DNA of 64,000 bases from assembly GCA_002633005.1 (NCBI GenBank), contig NMRA01000081.1:67995-131994 (forward strand), read 5' to 3'. The translations under genes were made by a program, and so were the position numbers. Under the pieces are notes generated by a model. That model was not told where the DNA came from. It was given only the letters and a program-made list of their open reading frames with translations, and did no database searches. This document shows, one piece after another, positions 24,501-36,617 of this stretch; position 1 is the stretch's first letter; each line of letters begins with the position of its first letter. This DNA comes from Phoronis australis. Taxonomy: Eukaryota > Phoronida > Phoronidae.

Positions 24501-27169
24501 CATCTTCCACTACCTTTGTACTACAGCCTGAACTACATGTGTTTGGTTATATTACAGGGACAGTACCACCGCCACCGCTGAGGACAACAGTGAAGAACAC
24601 AGACCCACCATGGTGACACCAGTACAGGGTGTGCTGAGGACAAAGGTGGAGGGAGGTCAGTGACATCTCGTGGCGTACATGTGATTCACTGTTCTTTTTA
24701 TTGAGTGTAGTTGGATGGCAGACACCCTGTGCTGGATTTTGGAAATGAGCTGCAAAACGACACTGTTGTTATACAGTCAAACGGTGTTGCAATGATCTGT
24801 CATGGGACTTCACTAATCGTTTGTTCTGAATGCGGTTTGCTGTAACCAAATCAGCTTGCGTACAGTGCAGTTGGATAGAAACTTGTGGAATGAAACAATA
24901 TAAACTACTGTCATTGTAAGGTGATTTGTCTAATTCAACATTTCTTAACGTTTTCGTAAGAATTTTCCGTTTTCGCAATATGCCATTCACTGTCGCTTGA
25001 TTCTAGTGAAGGGAGGCATATCCTTGTGTGTTGCTTACTTTCTCTGAGACATTTAGCAGACAGTGATAGTTATGGCTAAGTGACTGGATTTCTAGATTAA
25101 TTTTGTTCAAGGCAACACCGTGTCTGCTGCGTTACAGGTGAAGGCACAATCCCTCTTGAAGCTGACTTCATCACACCCACGTTCGACGGAATACAAAGAG
25201 GAGAACGACTTAGAACCATGTCCTGCTCTGACAAGTTGTGTCGTTGGAATGTGCTTGGCATGCAGGGGGCGCTCTTGTCTCATTTCCTGGAGCCGGTGTA
25301 TTTGTCATCGCTGACACTTGGTAAGATTCAAATTTACTGCAAATGAAAAAAGATCAATTATGCAACCACATTGGAGAATTCTAGCTGACTAGCGTTAGTT
25401 CGCTGCAAAAATCTTTTCAATCGCTTTGTGTTAGTTACTTTGACCAGTTTTAACCAGATTTGCAGTCGCATTTGTTCAACGCTGAATCATGGATAATGAA
25501 AAACTTGCAATATGGAAAACCATTGAAAAAATTATACTGTTGCTCTTTTTTATCAATGGCCTATTTGAGGAACATTAAATGTAAACCACTTAAATACTGT
25601 CCCTGTTTAAACACAGTGATTTACAATAATATTACAGGTATTCATCCGTAGGTGTGGAAACAATATAACTTAAAATCCTAGGTTGACTGCATATATTCTT
25701 TCAGGTTATCTCTATCACCATGGTCATCTTTCACGAGCCATGTGTTGTCGGCTGACCAAGGCAGGTAGTTCCATCGACCTGCAGACATCCCTCCCTGAAG
25801 GCTTCAGGCTGAATCACCCCCGACTCGGACGGGTGACTGTGTATGACCCACCACGTGAGACGCAGAAGACTAAGGCCATGAGTCTCAACTGGTGCCTGTA
25901 TGACAAAGCGCCAGAAGTGATTGATGGCACAAAAGGACTGTGCACTACAAGGTATGTCGCACGTGTTATTGGCACAATAGTATCTCTGAATACTCAGAAG
26001 GACTCTGGTGTTGGTGAAAATTTGTGCTGAAACACAATTTCAATAAATACGTAAATGCACGCACTGAAGTGAAAATTTCAGTTACCACAATTTTTACTAC
26101 ACAATAGGACACCAGCTGTTCTTGTAGTACCACTGAGAAAGGGGTCATAGAACTCACCAGGTAATGATTCTTACAGCCAACGAACACATAGTTTATGACA
26201 TAATTGGAGTGTCTTTTGGAATTACAGACATGGCCAGTTGTCTCAAGAGGACCATGTAATTCATTGGGCCATTGTGTTCCCATTAGGAAACTTGTACAGT
26301 GATTGACAGATGGTGAATTTCGACTGGGCCCAGCTATGTCATGATGTACTGTACTTGTGAAATGTATTTTCCAGGTCTCCTTTGTCCTTCAGATCACACA
26401 TAACAAATGACAAGACACTACTTTTAGTGTCAATGTAAGAAATGTCATTGCTGAATCAAACAATCATTAAGTTTCTGTAACCATAACATCGCAGTTACTA
26501 AGGAATAGAATGTGTTTAAAGAGTGCTGTCATTGTATCGTGTATGTTTTTGGTGAAACTGATTTTTTTTCCTGATGGTCAGTTAGTGTTCCTAACTGCAC
26601 TTCATAATGCCGTTGGTCAGATGGAGGTCACTGAGTGCTTCAATGAAACAGTCATGATTACTAACGTGACTTATGTAAAGTGTTTAAGTTCGTAATTTCA
26701 GCTTGACCTAAATTGGGCTGTATGGAAATTTAATGTAGTTCTGATTCACGAAATTTTCCTTCATTGTGCAAAAAAAATCAAAAAGAAACAAATGAATTAA
26801 AAGATATAGGCGCGAAAAGTTGAAACAAAATTGATAACATTCTGCAATCTTTATATATTTATTAAAATAAGTAACTCTTAGACATTTAGCAACTTATTAA
26901 AATTCTAAAAATCTCGCTCCGTCTCACTCAGAATTGGTGCCAATCAAGACATGACAGCCCGGATTGCCAAGAGAAAGCTTTATGACATGTTCAAGCAGGT
27001 GTGTCACAAGCTAAACAGAGAGGATCTGCTAGAGTGCGCCACCTACAGGGAGGCAAAGAAGAAGGCAGTAGACTTCCAGACAGCAAAACAACTGATGGTT
27101 GATTCTTTTAAAGCTAATGGGTATGGACCGTGGGTCACGAAACCTGTTGAAGAGAAGATGTTTCCATGA
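18544..27169 (+). CDS. ADAR: ADAR1-type double-stranded-RNA adenosine deaminase (10 exons, 921 aa)
   Basis: Converts adenosine to inosine in double-stranded RNA. Exons: 18544-18825, 19815-20953, 21476-21620, 22754-22937, 23208-23301, 23435-23590, 24558-24655, 25138-25320, 25705-25951 and 26932-27169. All phases agree; the exon-1 donor (GTTTGA) is the only weak site. Domains: Z-alpha-like winged helix at 5-63 with K34, N38, Y42, P57, P58 and W60 at human Z-alpha spacing; a second at about 107-165 with N140, Y144, P159, P160 and W162; a Ser-rich linker; one dsRBD at about 443-509; then the deaminase. Zinc ligands are H604 (HAE, with proton shuttle E606), C658 (PCGD) and C729 (SCSDK). The block around residues 701-760 is nearly identical to vertebrate ADAR1. 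Vertebrate ADAR1 has three dsRBDs; this one has a single copy. It is head to head with KIF6 and tail to tail with NUP50. The largest intron tracts (20954-21475, 21621-22753, 23591-24557, 25952-26931) hold no other gene. Confidence 0.93.
18890..19190. repeat. Repeat debris in ADAR intron 1 with two 45-bp tandem units and a C-run
   Basis: Units at 19037-19081 and 19082-19126 share GTGGACCTTTTGTTC and GGAAATCTAT blocks. An N sits at 18984 and a C-run at about 19149-19161. The flanking GATTCCGTCCGAGCCCC resembles the C-run context at 13000 and 16190, suggesting a shared repeat family. No exon is present. Confidence 0.5.
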
Positions 27170-27653
27170 TGTATTAAGGAATGTTAGACATCAGTAACTG
27201 TGAAGTTGAAATAGTATAAATTGAATCTTCATTTAAAAAATAGGATAGCGTTGTTAGCTAAGGTGCAATTTCTTAAATAACTTTTTAAATATTAATAGCA
27301 AACCCATAAAACTGTATAGGTTTTTTAAATCTTTGATGATCACAAAATATGTTATGGGCACAAAAATAATGCCCAGATGTTTTGAAATCATGTGACTGCA
27401 TTTTTTAATTAAATGTTTTCTGGTATTTTTGTTGTACAAGACAATTTTATTATTCATTTGTAAAATAAGAAATGAAATTTAATTTAATTTGATTTTACTT
27501 GATGGCTGAACAAAAAGAGTATACCAGTTTCTACATAAATGGAATTCTAAATATTTGATGTTTTTGACTGAGTATTTTTCATTTAATTCTTGTCCTATAA
27601 TTATAAGGAATGTCACAAAGTTTTGTGTCTGTTTTTTTGTTCTGGTGTTATAA

Positions 27654-27659
27654 ATAAAT
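27654..27659 (+). promoter_or_regulatory. Probable ADAR poly(A) signal
   Basis: AATAAA about 485 bp after the ADAR stop codon, followed by AT-rich sequence. This is the canonical hexamer in the expected place; use is inferred. Confidence 0.45.
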
Positions 27660-28460
27660 CACCTACATTGTAAAAGTATCCATTGTTGTTACAGGGATGT
27701 TCCAGGTAGCATTTTTTCTTTATTTTTTTGGTTATTCTTGTTCATGCACTGTGCCCTTCTGATAAATTGGGTTTTGCCTAATATGGTAAAATATCATCAA
27801 TTTAGTACACAATATGGCTGACAAGTGGATTTTTATTTCATTTTTCATGAAAAATATTTAGCACTAAATTAATGGTTTTCCTTGTGCAGTTTCTGTACTA
27901 CAGCGTCGGACTATTTAAGAAATTGTGGGCATTCATGGCATTGTTAAAAGCCCTTGAAAATTGAAGAAAGTGCAATTTTAGCAATTATTTTTGTCCGAAA
28001 TTGGTGAAATTTTACTGCACTTGGATAAATTATCTCAGTCCAATTGGATCCAATTTATGTCAGTTTTGTTGGGTCGAGAGGCATTATAAACAGACAGAAT
28101 TCTGTGTACTGTATTGCCCAATGGAAAATGTGCTCAGAACACAAGTTTTACAGTCCTCCCTGGACTTAGCTAACCGTTTCTTGTAATCCATAATTGACTT
28201 GAGGTACTAGCTATAATTGTCCTGAGGCTTGTGAAATGAAACGTCATCAGAGACCAAACATTATAGACCAATGGTTAAACTGGATAGATTGTATAAGGTT
28301 CATCAATGCTGTATCTGATTTTCACCTCTCAAGCGTTGAATAATTGTGTAAGATAATTCTTCACTTTTTTCGCCCAAAAGTAATTGGCACTGATATATTT
28401 TTCCATTTTTACAGGGTGATTACTGGTCCAAATATTAGTAGCTTACGAATTGTTTTAACA

Positions 28461-28466
28461 TTTATT
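28461..28466 (-). promoter_or_regulatory. Probable NUP50 poly(A) signal
   Basis: AATAAA on the minus strand about 340 bp beyond the NUP50 stop codon. Position and hexamer fit; use is inferred. Confidence 0.45.
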
Positions 28467-28801
28467 CAGAACAAACCAAACTAAGAAAACATTTTCTTCA
28501 GCTTCTTGTGGAATATTTTGACAAAACAAAATTTTACTTGTCCACCATATTGTGTGCTATAAAATAGGGTAAAGAGTTACCATTTGATTTTTAACTGAGG
28601 AGCTTTAACAAATTGCCCTCATTTCCAAAATGAAACAAAGCTGCACCGTGACTGTACAAATATATATTTAGACAAAAAATTAAGCACTTCTGTGTTTGCC
28701 AATATAACAATTATCACGCCAGATTTAACAGCTATATGATGGAAAATTTGCTTTAAAATTTTATATCGGTAAACAAATATAACACTTTTAAATGTGAGCA
28801 T

Positions 28802-31800
28802 TCAAGCTTTGTGCTCGTTCAGTTTCTCCAAAAGTTCGTCTGCATCGTCCGATGTCTTCACTCTGATCAACATAGGCGTGGCTCCTTCGATGCCTTTGAT
28901 TGGTGGGTTGGGGACTGTAACCATCATCACGTTGTTTTTACCCTGCCGACTGGTGGGTACCATTTCTGACAGAAGTATGTTGAGAAGAATAGTGCCTGTA
29001 AAGTACATTGTAATAGTCTTTTATTCCACTAAGGGCCTGTTTCGTGAAATGGACTTAAGTCAGATATTCAGTGATGCGCTCACACTTCATAATTTCTGAA
29101 TGAAAGTTTAGTCAAGTAATTCCGAGTGCATCACAGTCTAGAAATAATTTTTAGGAATTATCTCACTAACTAGCAGTTATGTGTAAATTCTCAGACTCGA
29201 AAGTTTTGCTCACGTGAGATTGAATTATTTTTCAGAGATGGTGTTGTCAAGTGCAATTTAATTATTTTTTAGAAATCTTTGTGGAGAGTTTATTCAGGCT
29301 GACCAAGCATTGAATTGTAAGTTTATATTGGGGTTGACCAACCCTTAAATTGTAGATTTATTGGGGTTGACCAACCCTTAAAATGCCAGTTCAAAAATGA
29401 CACACATACACATTGCCAGTGATTTGAGTTGGAAAAGAAATCCTAGTAAAGAATATTATGAAACCAATTTTGCAAGAGCAAAAGGATTGTTTGTCCAAGC
29501 TCTTAATGAAGACGGCCTATTTAGGAAGAAAACGGGCTCATATCAACTTATAGCTGTTCCCACAACATCCCAAATCAAATAGCGTGACTTACCCAAGTTA
29601 TTGTCAGCCCTGACTATCAGCTGCGTCTTGCCACCCTCCACAGGCTTTATGTGCAAGTTGCCAACCCCTTTGTCCTTCCACTCCTTATCTAACTTGTAAA
29701 ACAGCTTGCACCTGAAGTAAACATGAGTACATTACATATCCACCTGACCTCTGAACTGCACACGAATTGTAAGTGAGGTTTTCAAATTACACCCCACTCG
29801 CATTACCATACGCTTTGTGTTTCCAATGAAATAAACCTCCCCTGGTAGAAATAATTCCAAGCCCATAACAAAGATTTACATGCTCAATTAACTGGTGCAT
29901 GTCATCATGAAAAGGCTCGACTTGTTGCTTGGCTGGGGTAAAGCACCTTGCGAGGCATAGTCTTGGTGTTGCAAGGTCAATAGACACTCTCATGGCATGG
30001 AATGAAACCAAGGATGATTATTACTATTATTTACCACCACTTGTGGAAGGCATAAATGAAATTATATTAATAGATTCTGAAGTTTTAATGATAAACATGA
30101 GTAGAGTTGATAAAATGGGCCTGCATTTTGAGAACCATTTTTTCCATAAACTAACAAGCATCAAACTGGTTGACAAAATCTGTGACCTTCCTAATTAACT
30201 ATTACTGGCCAATAAGGTATGTTTTTAAATATTACTAACAATTACTAATCAGATAGTTAGGATGATACAGTTTAGTATTGTGTATGAATATGAATCCAGT
30301 ACATGAAAGTAACAAAAATCACACAAAAACATAAATTTCCTCATTTGATTCCCAGTTTCCACTTCATTCCTCTCTTTCTTCATTATTTTGACTTCATTCA
30401 TGAAAAAGCATTTTGTGCTGTTAAATTTTACTGCTGTACACAAAAAGTATTTCTATCACACAAGCCTCTTCATTTGTATAATGACGTGTCGCCTGGAAAA
30501 CTTGTCACTGGTCATTACAAGACGTAGGCTGGGGATTTACCTGGTCTCCCTACTGTCCCTGCAATTTACATGAATTGTATTTCCTTCCACAGTGAACCAC
30601 TGACAAATACATACAAGGGGTGGCACGATACACACTTTTAGGAATTCGAATCGACCTGATTCTTCTTAGGAAGAATTGAATAATTTTAAATTTCATTCCT
30701 TTGGGTCTTATTAATTTATTTTTTTCTCTAATATAAGTAGTTAACTTGCCACTCGTACCAATTTTAGCAAATACATCATGAAAAATTTCAATAGTGACAA
30801 ACTTTTATTATTTCGTTTCACTTCTAGTTTTTTGTCAGGAAAATGAGTGTCGGCATTTTCTGTGATGAGCCCTAATGACGTCCCTGCAGTGGAAAATTGT
30901 TAAATATAAGATTCCAACTATTTAACGATCCTGAGTAGTTTTGTTGCTAAAGATCTCAATAATACTTGTCAAAAGATACAACTATTAAGTAATAACTTTG
31001 TACTAGGTACTTACTGGCGAAAATTGGAACAAAAAATAGAATTGAAATGGGCCTTGGTATATTGATATCGAAAACAGTCAATCCCGCATTGCAATTCTAT
31101 TAAGATTTGGTTAATCATCGCACCTTTAGTACATACCTTTTGGTGTATACAGCACCCTCTTCAGTGATAGTCTTCACTTCAACAGTAGGTGGAACATACT
31201 CTTCATCTTCACCACCACCACTACCACCAGAGGTCTCTGTATTCGCCTTACTGGCTGACGTCTCAACTGCAAAAGAAACATAACTTTCAGACCAGGATAA
31301 AGTTAATGCAACTATCAAATTTCTAAATCTGAAATGCTGTGAAACTGATTACAAAACAACGAGCCAACCACAAAGCAGTCCCTGACAGTCACTTGGTTTA
31401 TGAAAATTACAAGGCTACTTGCTACACAATTTTGAGGTTCAGATAATTCCAACAAATTTAAACCCTGGCTCCAGCTTTAGGCTGGCTTTTGCTATTAGAA
31501 TTTTTTATTAATTTTTAATCAACACTTTCATAACACCTGGTTTCTATTCGATGTTATCTTGTATATGAGAATGCTTACCTCCCATCAACACGTTAATAGT
31601 TATTAAAAACACAAACTAAAGTATTTGAAAATCCAACAACATAAAACGGAGAAAACAGAAACGTCAATGACTATGGTGAGTGATTTTGAACAGACCGAAG
31701 TAAGAGGAGCCATCAACAGCTATACGGGCACAGACCATTAGGCACAGATCTCCAACTTCTGGTTCGGACCAGGCTGTAGGCAAGGTTACACTTTTATGTC

Positions 31801-34800
31801 CACTATGCTTTACAAGGTGTGGTTGAAATATTATTTTTGTGGAAACTTATTCAAGCAAGAAATTAGCAAATTATTCAATACTGGAAAAACCACTCAAGCT
31901 AATACGGCAATCTTACTCAAGCTTACACACCAACAACTGATAATGACTTTCTGAAACCGCACTAGTTGCAACAACTGATAAGACTGAAATGTACAGTACA
32001 AGACAAAAGTAATCGAACAAAATACCGTTTACCCATCATGATGGCTAAATCTGTTAACAGTAAAAGTTACTGGCAGCAGCTATTATGGTTTCAAAATTCT
32101 AATTACGGAATGGCTTGTCCACCTTTCTTGTCACTTCCCTTTCATTTTTGGTCATGAGAAGACCATTCTGAAGTTGACTGGGTCTTCTGCACTGCCGTCA
32201 TGACACGGTATTGTGGGCATTTTGTCTAAATACTTTTTGCTAGTGCTGTAATTCTTAACTGAGAGATAAATAACCAAGCTTAATAAAAGTAATGTAAGTA
32301 CTGACGTTGAGTGCGTAATGATACATTTTTGGAATTGAGTGCAATGGAAGGTGGCCATTCAAAGACTAACTAGTCAACTGCATGCACAACTTTATGAGCC
32401 GACTCTTCAGTTACTCTGAGCACAATCATCGTGATAGCAGTAAGTCATGGCAAACTAAGCTGCCACAAACGCGCTTTCCTTGATTTGAACCATGTGACTT
32501 ACCATCATCAAACTGGTCTCAATTTGTACCGTGCTTAGAGCAGAACTGGGTTTTGGGGTTGGAAAGGACTGTTTTAAGCCTTGCTCGGTGCTGAAAGGAC
32601 CTGCCTCGTCAAGCCAAGTTACTAAGTAGCTTCTCAAGCAATTACAAACCGTTATTTCTTTCCACACCCATAAATCACTGGCAATTAGAGAACGCAATGA
32701 AGAGACCAGTTGTAAACAAAGGTTAGTTTTTTGGATAGAAGATGGATTTATAGCAGTTTCAATGTGTCATTAAAAGACGATTGCCTGACCTTTCAATGTT
32801 CATTAGACTGAATAATGACTTCAAAGAAGTAAAAGAACATACCGAGGGGTTTGAAGCTGAACCCAGAGGTTGTTGAGCCAGTTGAGCCAAGCAGGTTCGA
32901 TGAATTCGTACTAGACGTGAAACTGAACCCCCCCTGTGGAGGTTTGTTGACATCAGTTGCGGCTGGCGTGAAGCTCATCTGGGTGGTGCCAGAAGTTGAC
33001 AATGTAGTTTCTGTAAAGGGTGACGACTTCTGGTCACTGGACTCAGCGGCTTTAGTGAAGCTGAACGTTGGAAATGGCGATGCTTTGGAGTCACTTTTTA
33101 CTACAATGGAATAAATGACAGAATAGTGAACAGAGAGTCCTGTGGCTTAGCTTGTGACAGTTATATATCACTTTATCATTCACAACTTGTTTTTATCAAG
33201 CAATACTACTAAAGTAAGCATAAATAACACAGCTAGAGACAACTAAACTCAATTTAAAAAACTGACCAATTACCTAAAATTTCAAATTTTAATAGTAATA
33301 TGCCACGCAATTGGTCAAGTTTTGAGAAATGACTCAAAAAATCCCTACTCACATCACACAATGGGTACATTGTTTCTTAATCTCTCCTTCAGTTTGGTAG
33401 AATAACTAAACATATTCAGCTGTTTTCACATTTCCTGACTCAAGTTACACCCTTAACAACATGCATCACCAAGTGATCTGATGAGACAACACATATATAC
33501 CACCTCGAAAACTGAAAACCGGAATGGATACTAACAGTTGTCAGTTGAAATACAACATATACTATATAGGAAATTTATATTGTTGCTTTACCAAAAACCG
33601 CTTTTTGAAAAGAAAAACTTTTAGTACGTACTCGAGACTTTATCCTTCTCTACGGTAATCTCTTCCTTTTTAAGGCTATCGGGGTTGAGTCTCTCGATTT
33701 CAGCCAGGTGTGTTTCATAATCTTTAAATATCGGTGTAAGAATACAAAGAGGATTCTTGTCGACATGTTCTTTAATCCATTTGCTCACACTCTCGTTGAG
33801 TGTCTTAAGCTTTGAGTAGTACTTTGCTTTACTGGCCTTCGACGGTGAATCTGTCGAGTTCGTTGGCGACAGAACCGAACTCTGCGACGAGTTAGTGGAG
33901 CCAAATGAAAACGGAGGCTTTGCTTCGTCAGACTGGGCAGCAACAGAAGTGGATTGTAGGCCAAAAGAAAATGTCGGTTTGGGCGGTTCTGCCTCAGTAC
34001 CGTTCCCTTTTGCTGCACTCACAGTCGTGGACGTGGTTTTCTTTTCTGCAGAATTGCTGCCATTGGACAACGGCTTGGTACCAAAGTTAAACAACGAGGT
34101 GCTGGTAGTTCCACCAGAACCAAAGTTAAAGGTTGGTGCTGATGACGCAGCAGGCTTGGCTAGGCCAGTGAAACCTGCGAAGCCTTTGAAAGGGGATTTA
34201 GTGTCGCCTGGCTCCTGAAATATATACGAAAATCTTTGCTGGTTAATTCACTGTGAAATAAAGGAATGCTAGACAAGCTTATCAAACTTAAACAAAAACA
34301 TCTCTGGCCCAATATCATCAACTTAACACTTTCAGTTGCAATTGAGTGATAGCCAGCCACTGAAGTAAGCAACATCATTTTGCTAGGGCTACTCAGCCCT
34401 GTAATTTTCAGAAATATTTTCTTCCAAACTCAGAAATGATCGTCATGACAACGGAGACAAAGATCCATCATAATAAGAAGAGATTTGAAAGCCTTTCGTA
34501 AGAGAGAAGAGGCAAATTTTGGAGTTTGTTTTTTTTCCACAGCTCAACAAGAAGAAATGTGAAATTCTAAAGGCTACATCGGAGTATTTGCATGTATTCT
34601 GAGAACTTGACTACACAAGGCCAGGGACATACATGGTTAGCAGGTAGACTTTTAAGTAAAATGTTCACAAAAGGAAAACAAGTAAATTTTAATGGAAGGA
34701 ATGGTAGACACTTGACTAAAACAGTGAAACTCATTGTCCATGCTTCACTAGTTACAAGTTGATACTTACTCCACCCGACAATTTTCTTCTGCGAGCCACT

Positions 34801-36617
34801 TTGATTTTCCTCTGGGCCAGCACGCTTTCGTCCGCAATTGCGTACCTGCCAGGCTAGTTAGAAGAAAAAATAAAATCCATTGGTACGGTGTAATAAAACT
34901 GCCAGATAACATGTGGAAGATTCTTACACTGTCAAGTTTTTTAGAACAGCATTACCTAGTTCCACATGGAATTTGAAAATACATATAACAGGATGCAACC
35001 ACTAAAAATAAGGAGCATTTTAAAACATTCAGGGTAAGCTGGACTCAACATTGTTTTATAATATCCTAAAATTATGATGTTTATACAACAAGGCAGTTAT
35101 TCACCAAGTAGAATATTCATGATTTCAGGAGGAAAAACACTAGGAACAGTCAATGAAGTGTGTTGGTTGAAATCCATACTCCACTAGCCCTGGAACATAT
35201 CTCTGACATTACAAACAAGAAAATTTTTGAATGAGTCAATTAAACCTCGACGATGGCCAATTTAGAGGCCATTGCATCAAATGCAATTTGATAGCTAAGC
35301 AATTAATAAAAATTTCTTCTGAAACACAAAATAAAAAAAAATGATTTTCCTTCTGTTAAACATTTGGCAGTGAAGGGGTGACTCACCAAAAGGCACGTGC
35401 GACAGCTGCTACGAACTACTGTTGTAGTCAAAGACACTAATATTTAGTTCACTTACCATGCTAATAAAACTTCCCAAGTGTTCATTAGTTAGAAAAGACG
35501 GAATAAGGCCAAGAGAAAACCAGTACGGCAAAAAAGCATACTTGGTTCTGGTCTTTATCCCAACTTATTTCGAAACATGCACTCATCAACTAAAAAATGC
35601 CTGTCCGCATCAATTTCCGCCAAGGTCATATTTTTTTTTTAAAACTGCACAATAAGGCGTGTAAACAAGAGTAAGTAAGATTTAGAATGCCACACTTTGT
35701 CAAGCGACCATTAAAAAATTCTACATCAGTTTTGGAGGATTTTCATTTATGAAAAGGCCACAACCAAAGAAATACTGCTACACAGTCATGATTTTCAAAA
35801 AAAAAAACCCAGAACCAACTAGTACGTTTTTTGGCCTAACAAACTGTCAGCTGTTACAAAACAAAGAAATCATTTCTAATTACAATGAGGAACAAAATGA
35901 AAACAGTTTCATAACATTAAGAGGCCCCAGTCAAAAATCATTTTTGGCAGTAGGCAAGTTTATGCAGCTTTTTAAAATTTAAGTAACTATTTAAATCAAC
36001 AGAAGCGTTTGAAGAAGTGACAGATTTCTTAACAGAGAAGTCTGAATTTAAATGTCTGTATTTAATGCCTTTTGTATGTTTTCTACATACTCAGGACAGT
36101 CCAAACATTATGCAAGATGGCGATTTCGTGCCATTTCCCCTGCTCGCAAATGAGTTATGGACAACTTTCTTTCTAAGGAAAGCACAGAGTAGTTTACATA
36201 TATCCCGAAACAGCAATTCAGTTTTTTCTCAGATTATTAGTGGTTTCACTTGACCTATTTATCCCTTCAAACAATAGATGCACTCACTTGACCTATTTAT
36301 CCCTTCAAACAACTGATGCACTCACTTGACCTATTTACCTTTTCAGGCTATTGGTCATGTTATTTGACAGGTTTACCTCTTCCTATCACTGGTTAAATTA
36401 TCCCTTCAGATTATTGGGTCATATTATATGACTTATTTACTACTTGAGACTATCAATCGGTTGGAATGTAACTCTTCAGATTACTGGTCATATCATTTTA
36501 CCTGTTTTAAAATTTCAGGTTATTTGTCATATTACTCGACCTATTTACCTCTTCAGCCTCCTCTTCCTGGTCCCAGTTCCTGTCATTCAACTCGGTAGTT
36601 GCGTTTCGTTTGGCCAT
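28802..36617 (-). CDS. NUP50: Nucleoporin NUP50 (7 exons, 478 aa)
   Basis: Mobile nucleoporin of the nuclear basket that binds importin-alpha and Ran and speeds cargo release during import. Exons in reading order: 36617-36549, 34853-34770, 34214-33632, 33100-32843, 31266-31137, 29711-29593 and 28995-28802, all in phase. The N-terminus ([20 protein letters not shown]) matches the importin-alpha-binding region of vertebrate NUP50. A basic [10 protein letters not shown] stretch follows. FG motifs (FKGF, FNFG twice, FSFG twice) lie in the middle, together with the conserved block [14 protein letters not shown] and [12 protein letters not shown]. The C-terminus is a Ran-binding domain ([44 protein letters not shown]). 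Length is close to human NUP50 (468 aa). Intron 1 holds the splice-donor minisatellite; introns at 29712-31136 and 34854-36548 otherwise hold only repeat debris. NUP50 is divergent from PHF21, 3.5 kb away. Confidence 0.95.
29340..29520 (+). repeat. Dispersed repeat B (three copies in window)
   Basis: A block ACACATTGCCAGTGATTTGA with flanking GGTTGACCAACCC recurs in diverged form at 44195-44345 and 48180-48300 (TGGCACATATAAACATTGCC and relatives). It lies in NUP50 intron 6. Family unknown. Confidence 0.45.
30325..30530. mobile_element. Diverged copy of the hAT-like MITE family (partial)
   Basis: The inner block TATTTCTATCACACAAGCCT followed by a TTTGTATAATGA segment matches the copies at 42725-42949 and 51046-51282. 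The terminal CAGGGCTTG ends are not preserved. It lies in NUP50 intron 5. Confidence 0.4.
36247..36560 (-). repeat. Degenerate minisatellite (about 39 bp unit) derived from the NUP50 exon-1 donor
   Basis: About eight diverging units (TTGACCTATTTACC-like, then CTTCAG and a TATTGGTCAT tail) run from 36247 up to the exon. The last unit contains the real exon-1 end and donor at 36547-36548. Read on the minus strand, several units repeat a CTGAAAAGGTAAATAGGTC-like sequence, so decoy 5' splice sites follow the real one. The two units farthest from the exon are nearly identical (expanded most recently); those nearer the exon are more diverged. Confidence 0.65.

Larger units (their letters stand above)
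27170..28801. other. ADAR and NUP50 3' ends facing each other
   Basis: Convergent 3' flanks. A plus-strand AATAAA at 27654-27659 can serve ADAR. A minus-strand AATAAA (TTTATT at 28461-28466) can serve NUP50. Two oppositely oriented copies of a dispersed repeat with an ATATTGTGTGC-type core lie between them (about 27795-27850 and 28510-28560). No gene is seen. Confidence 0.55.
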
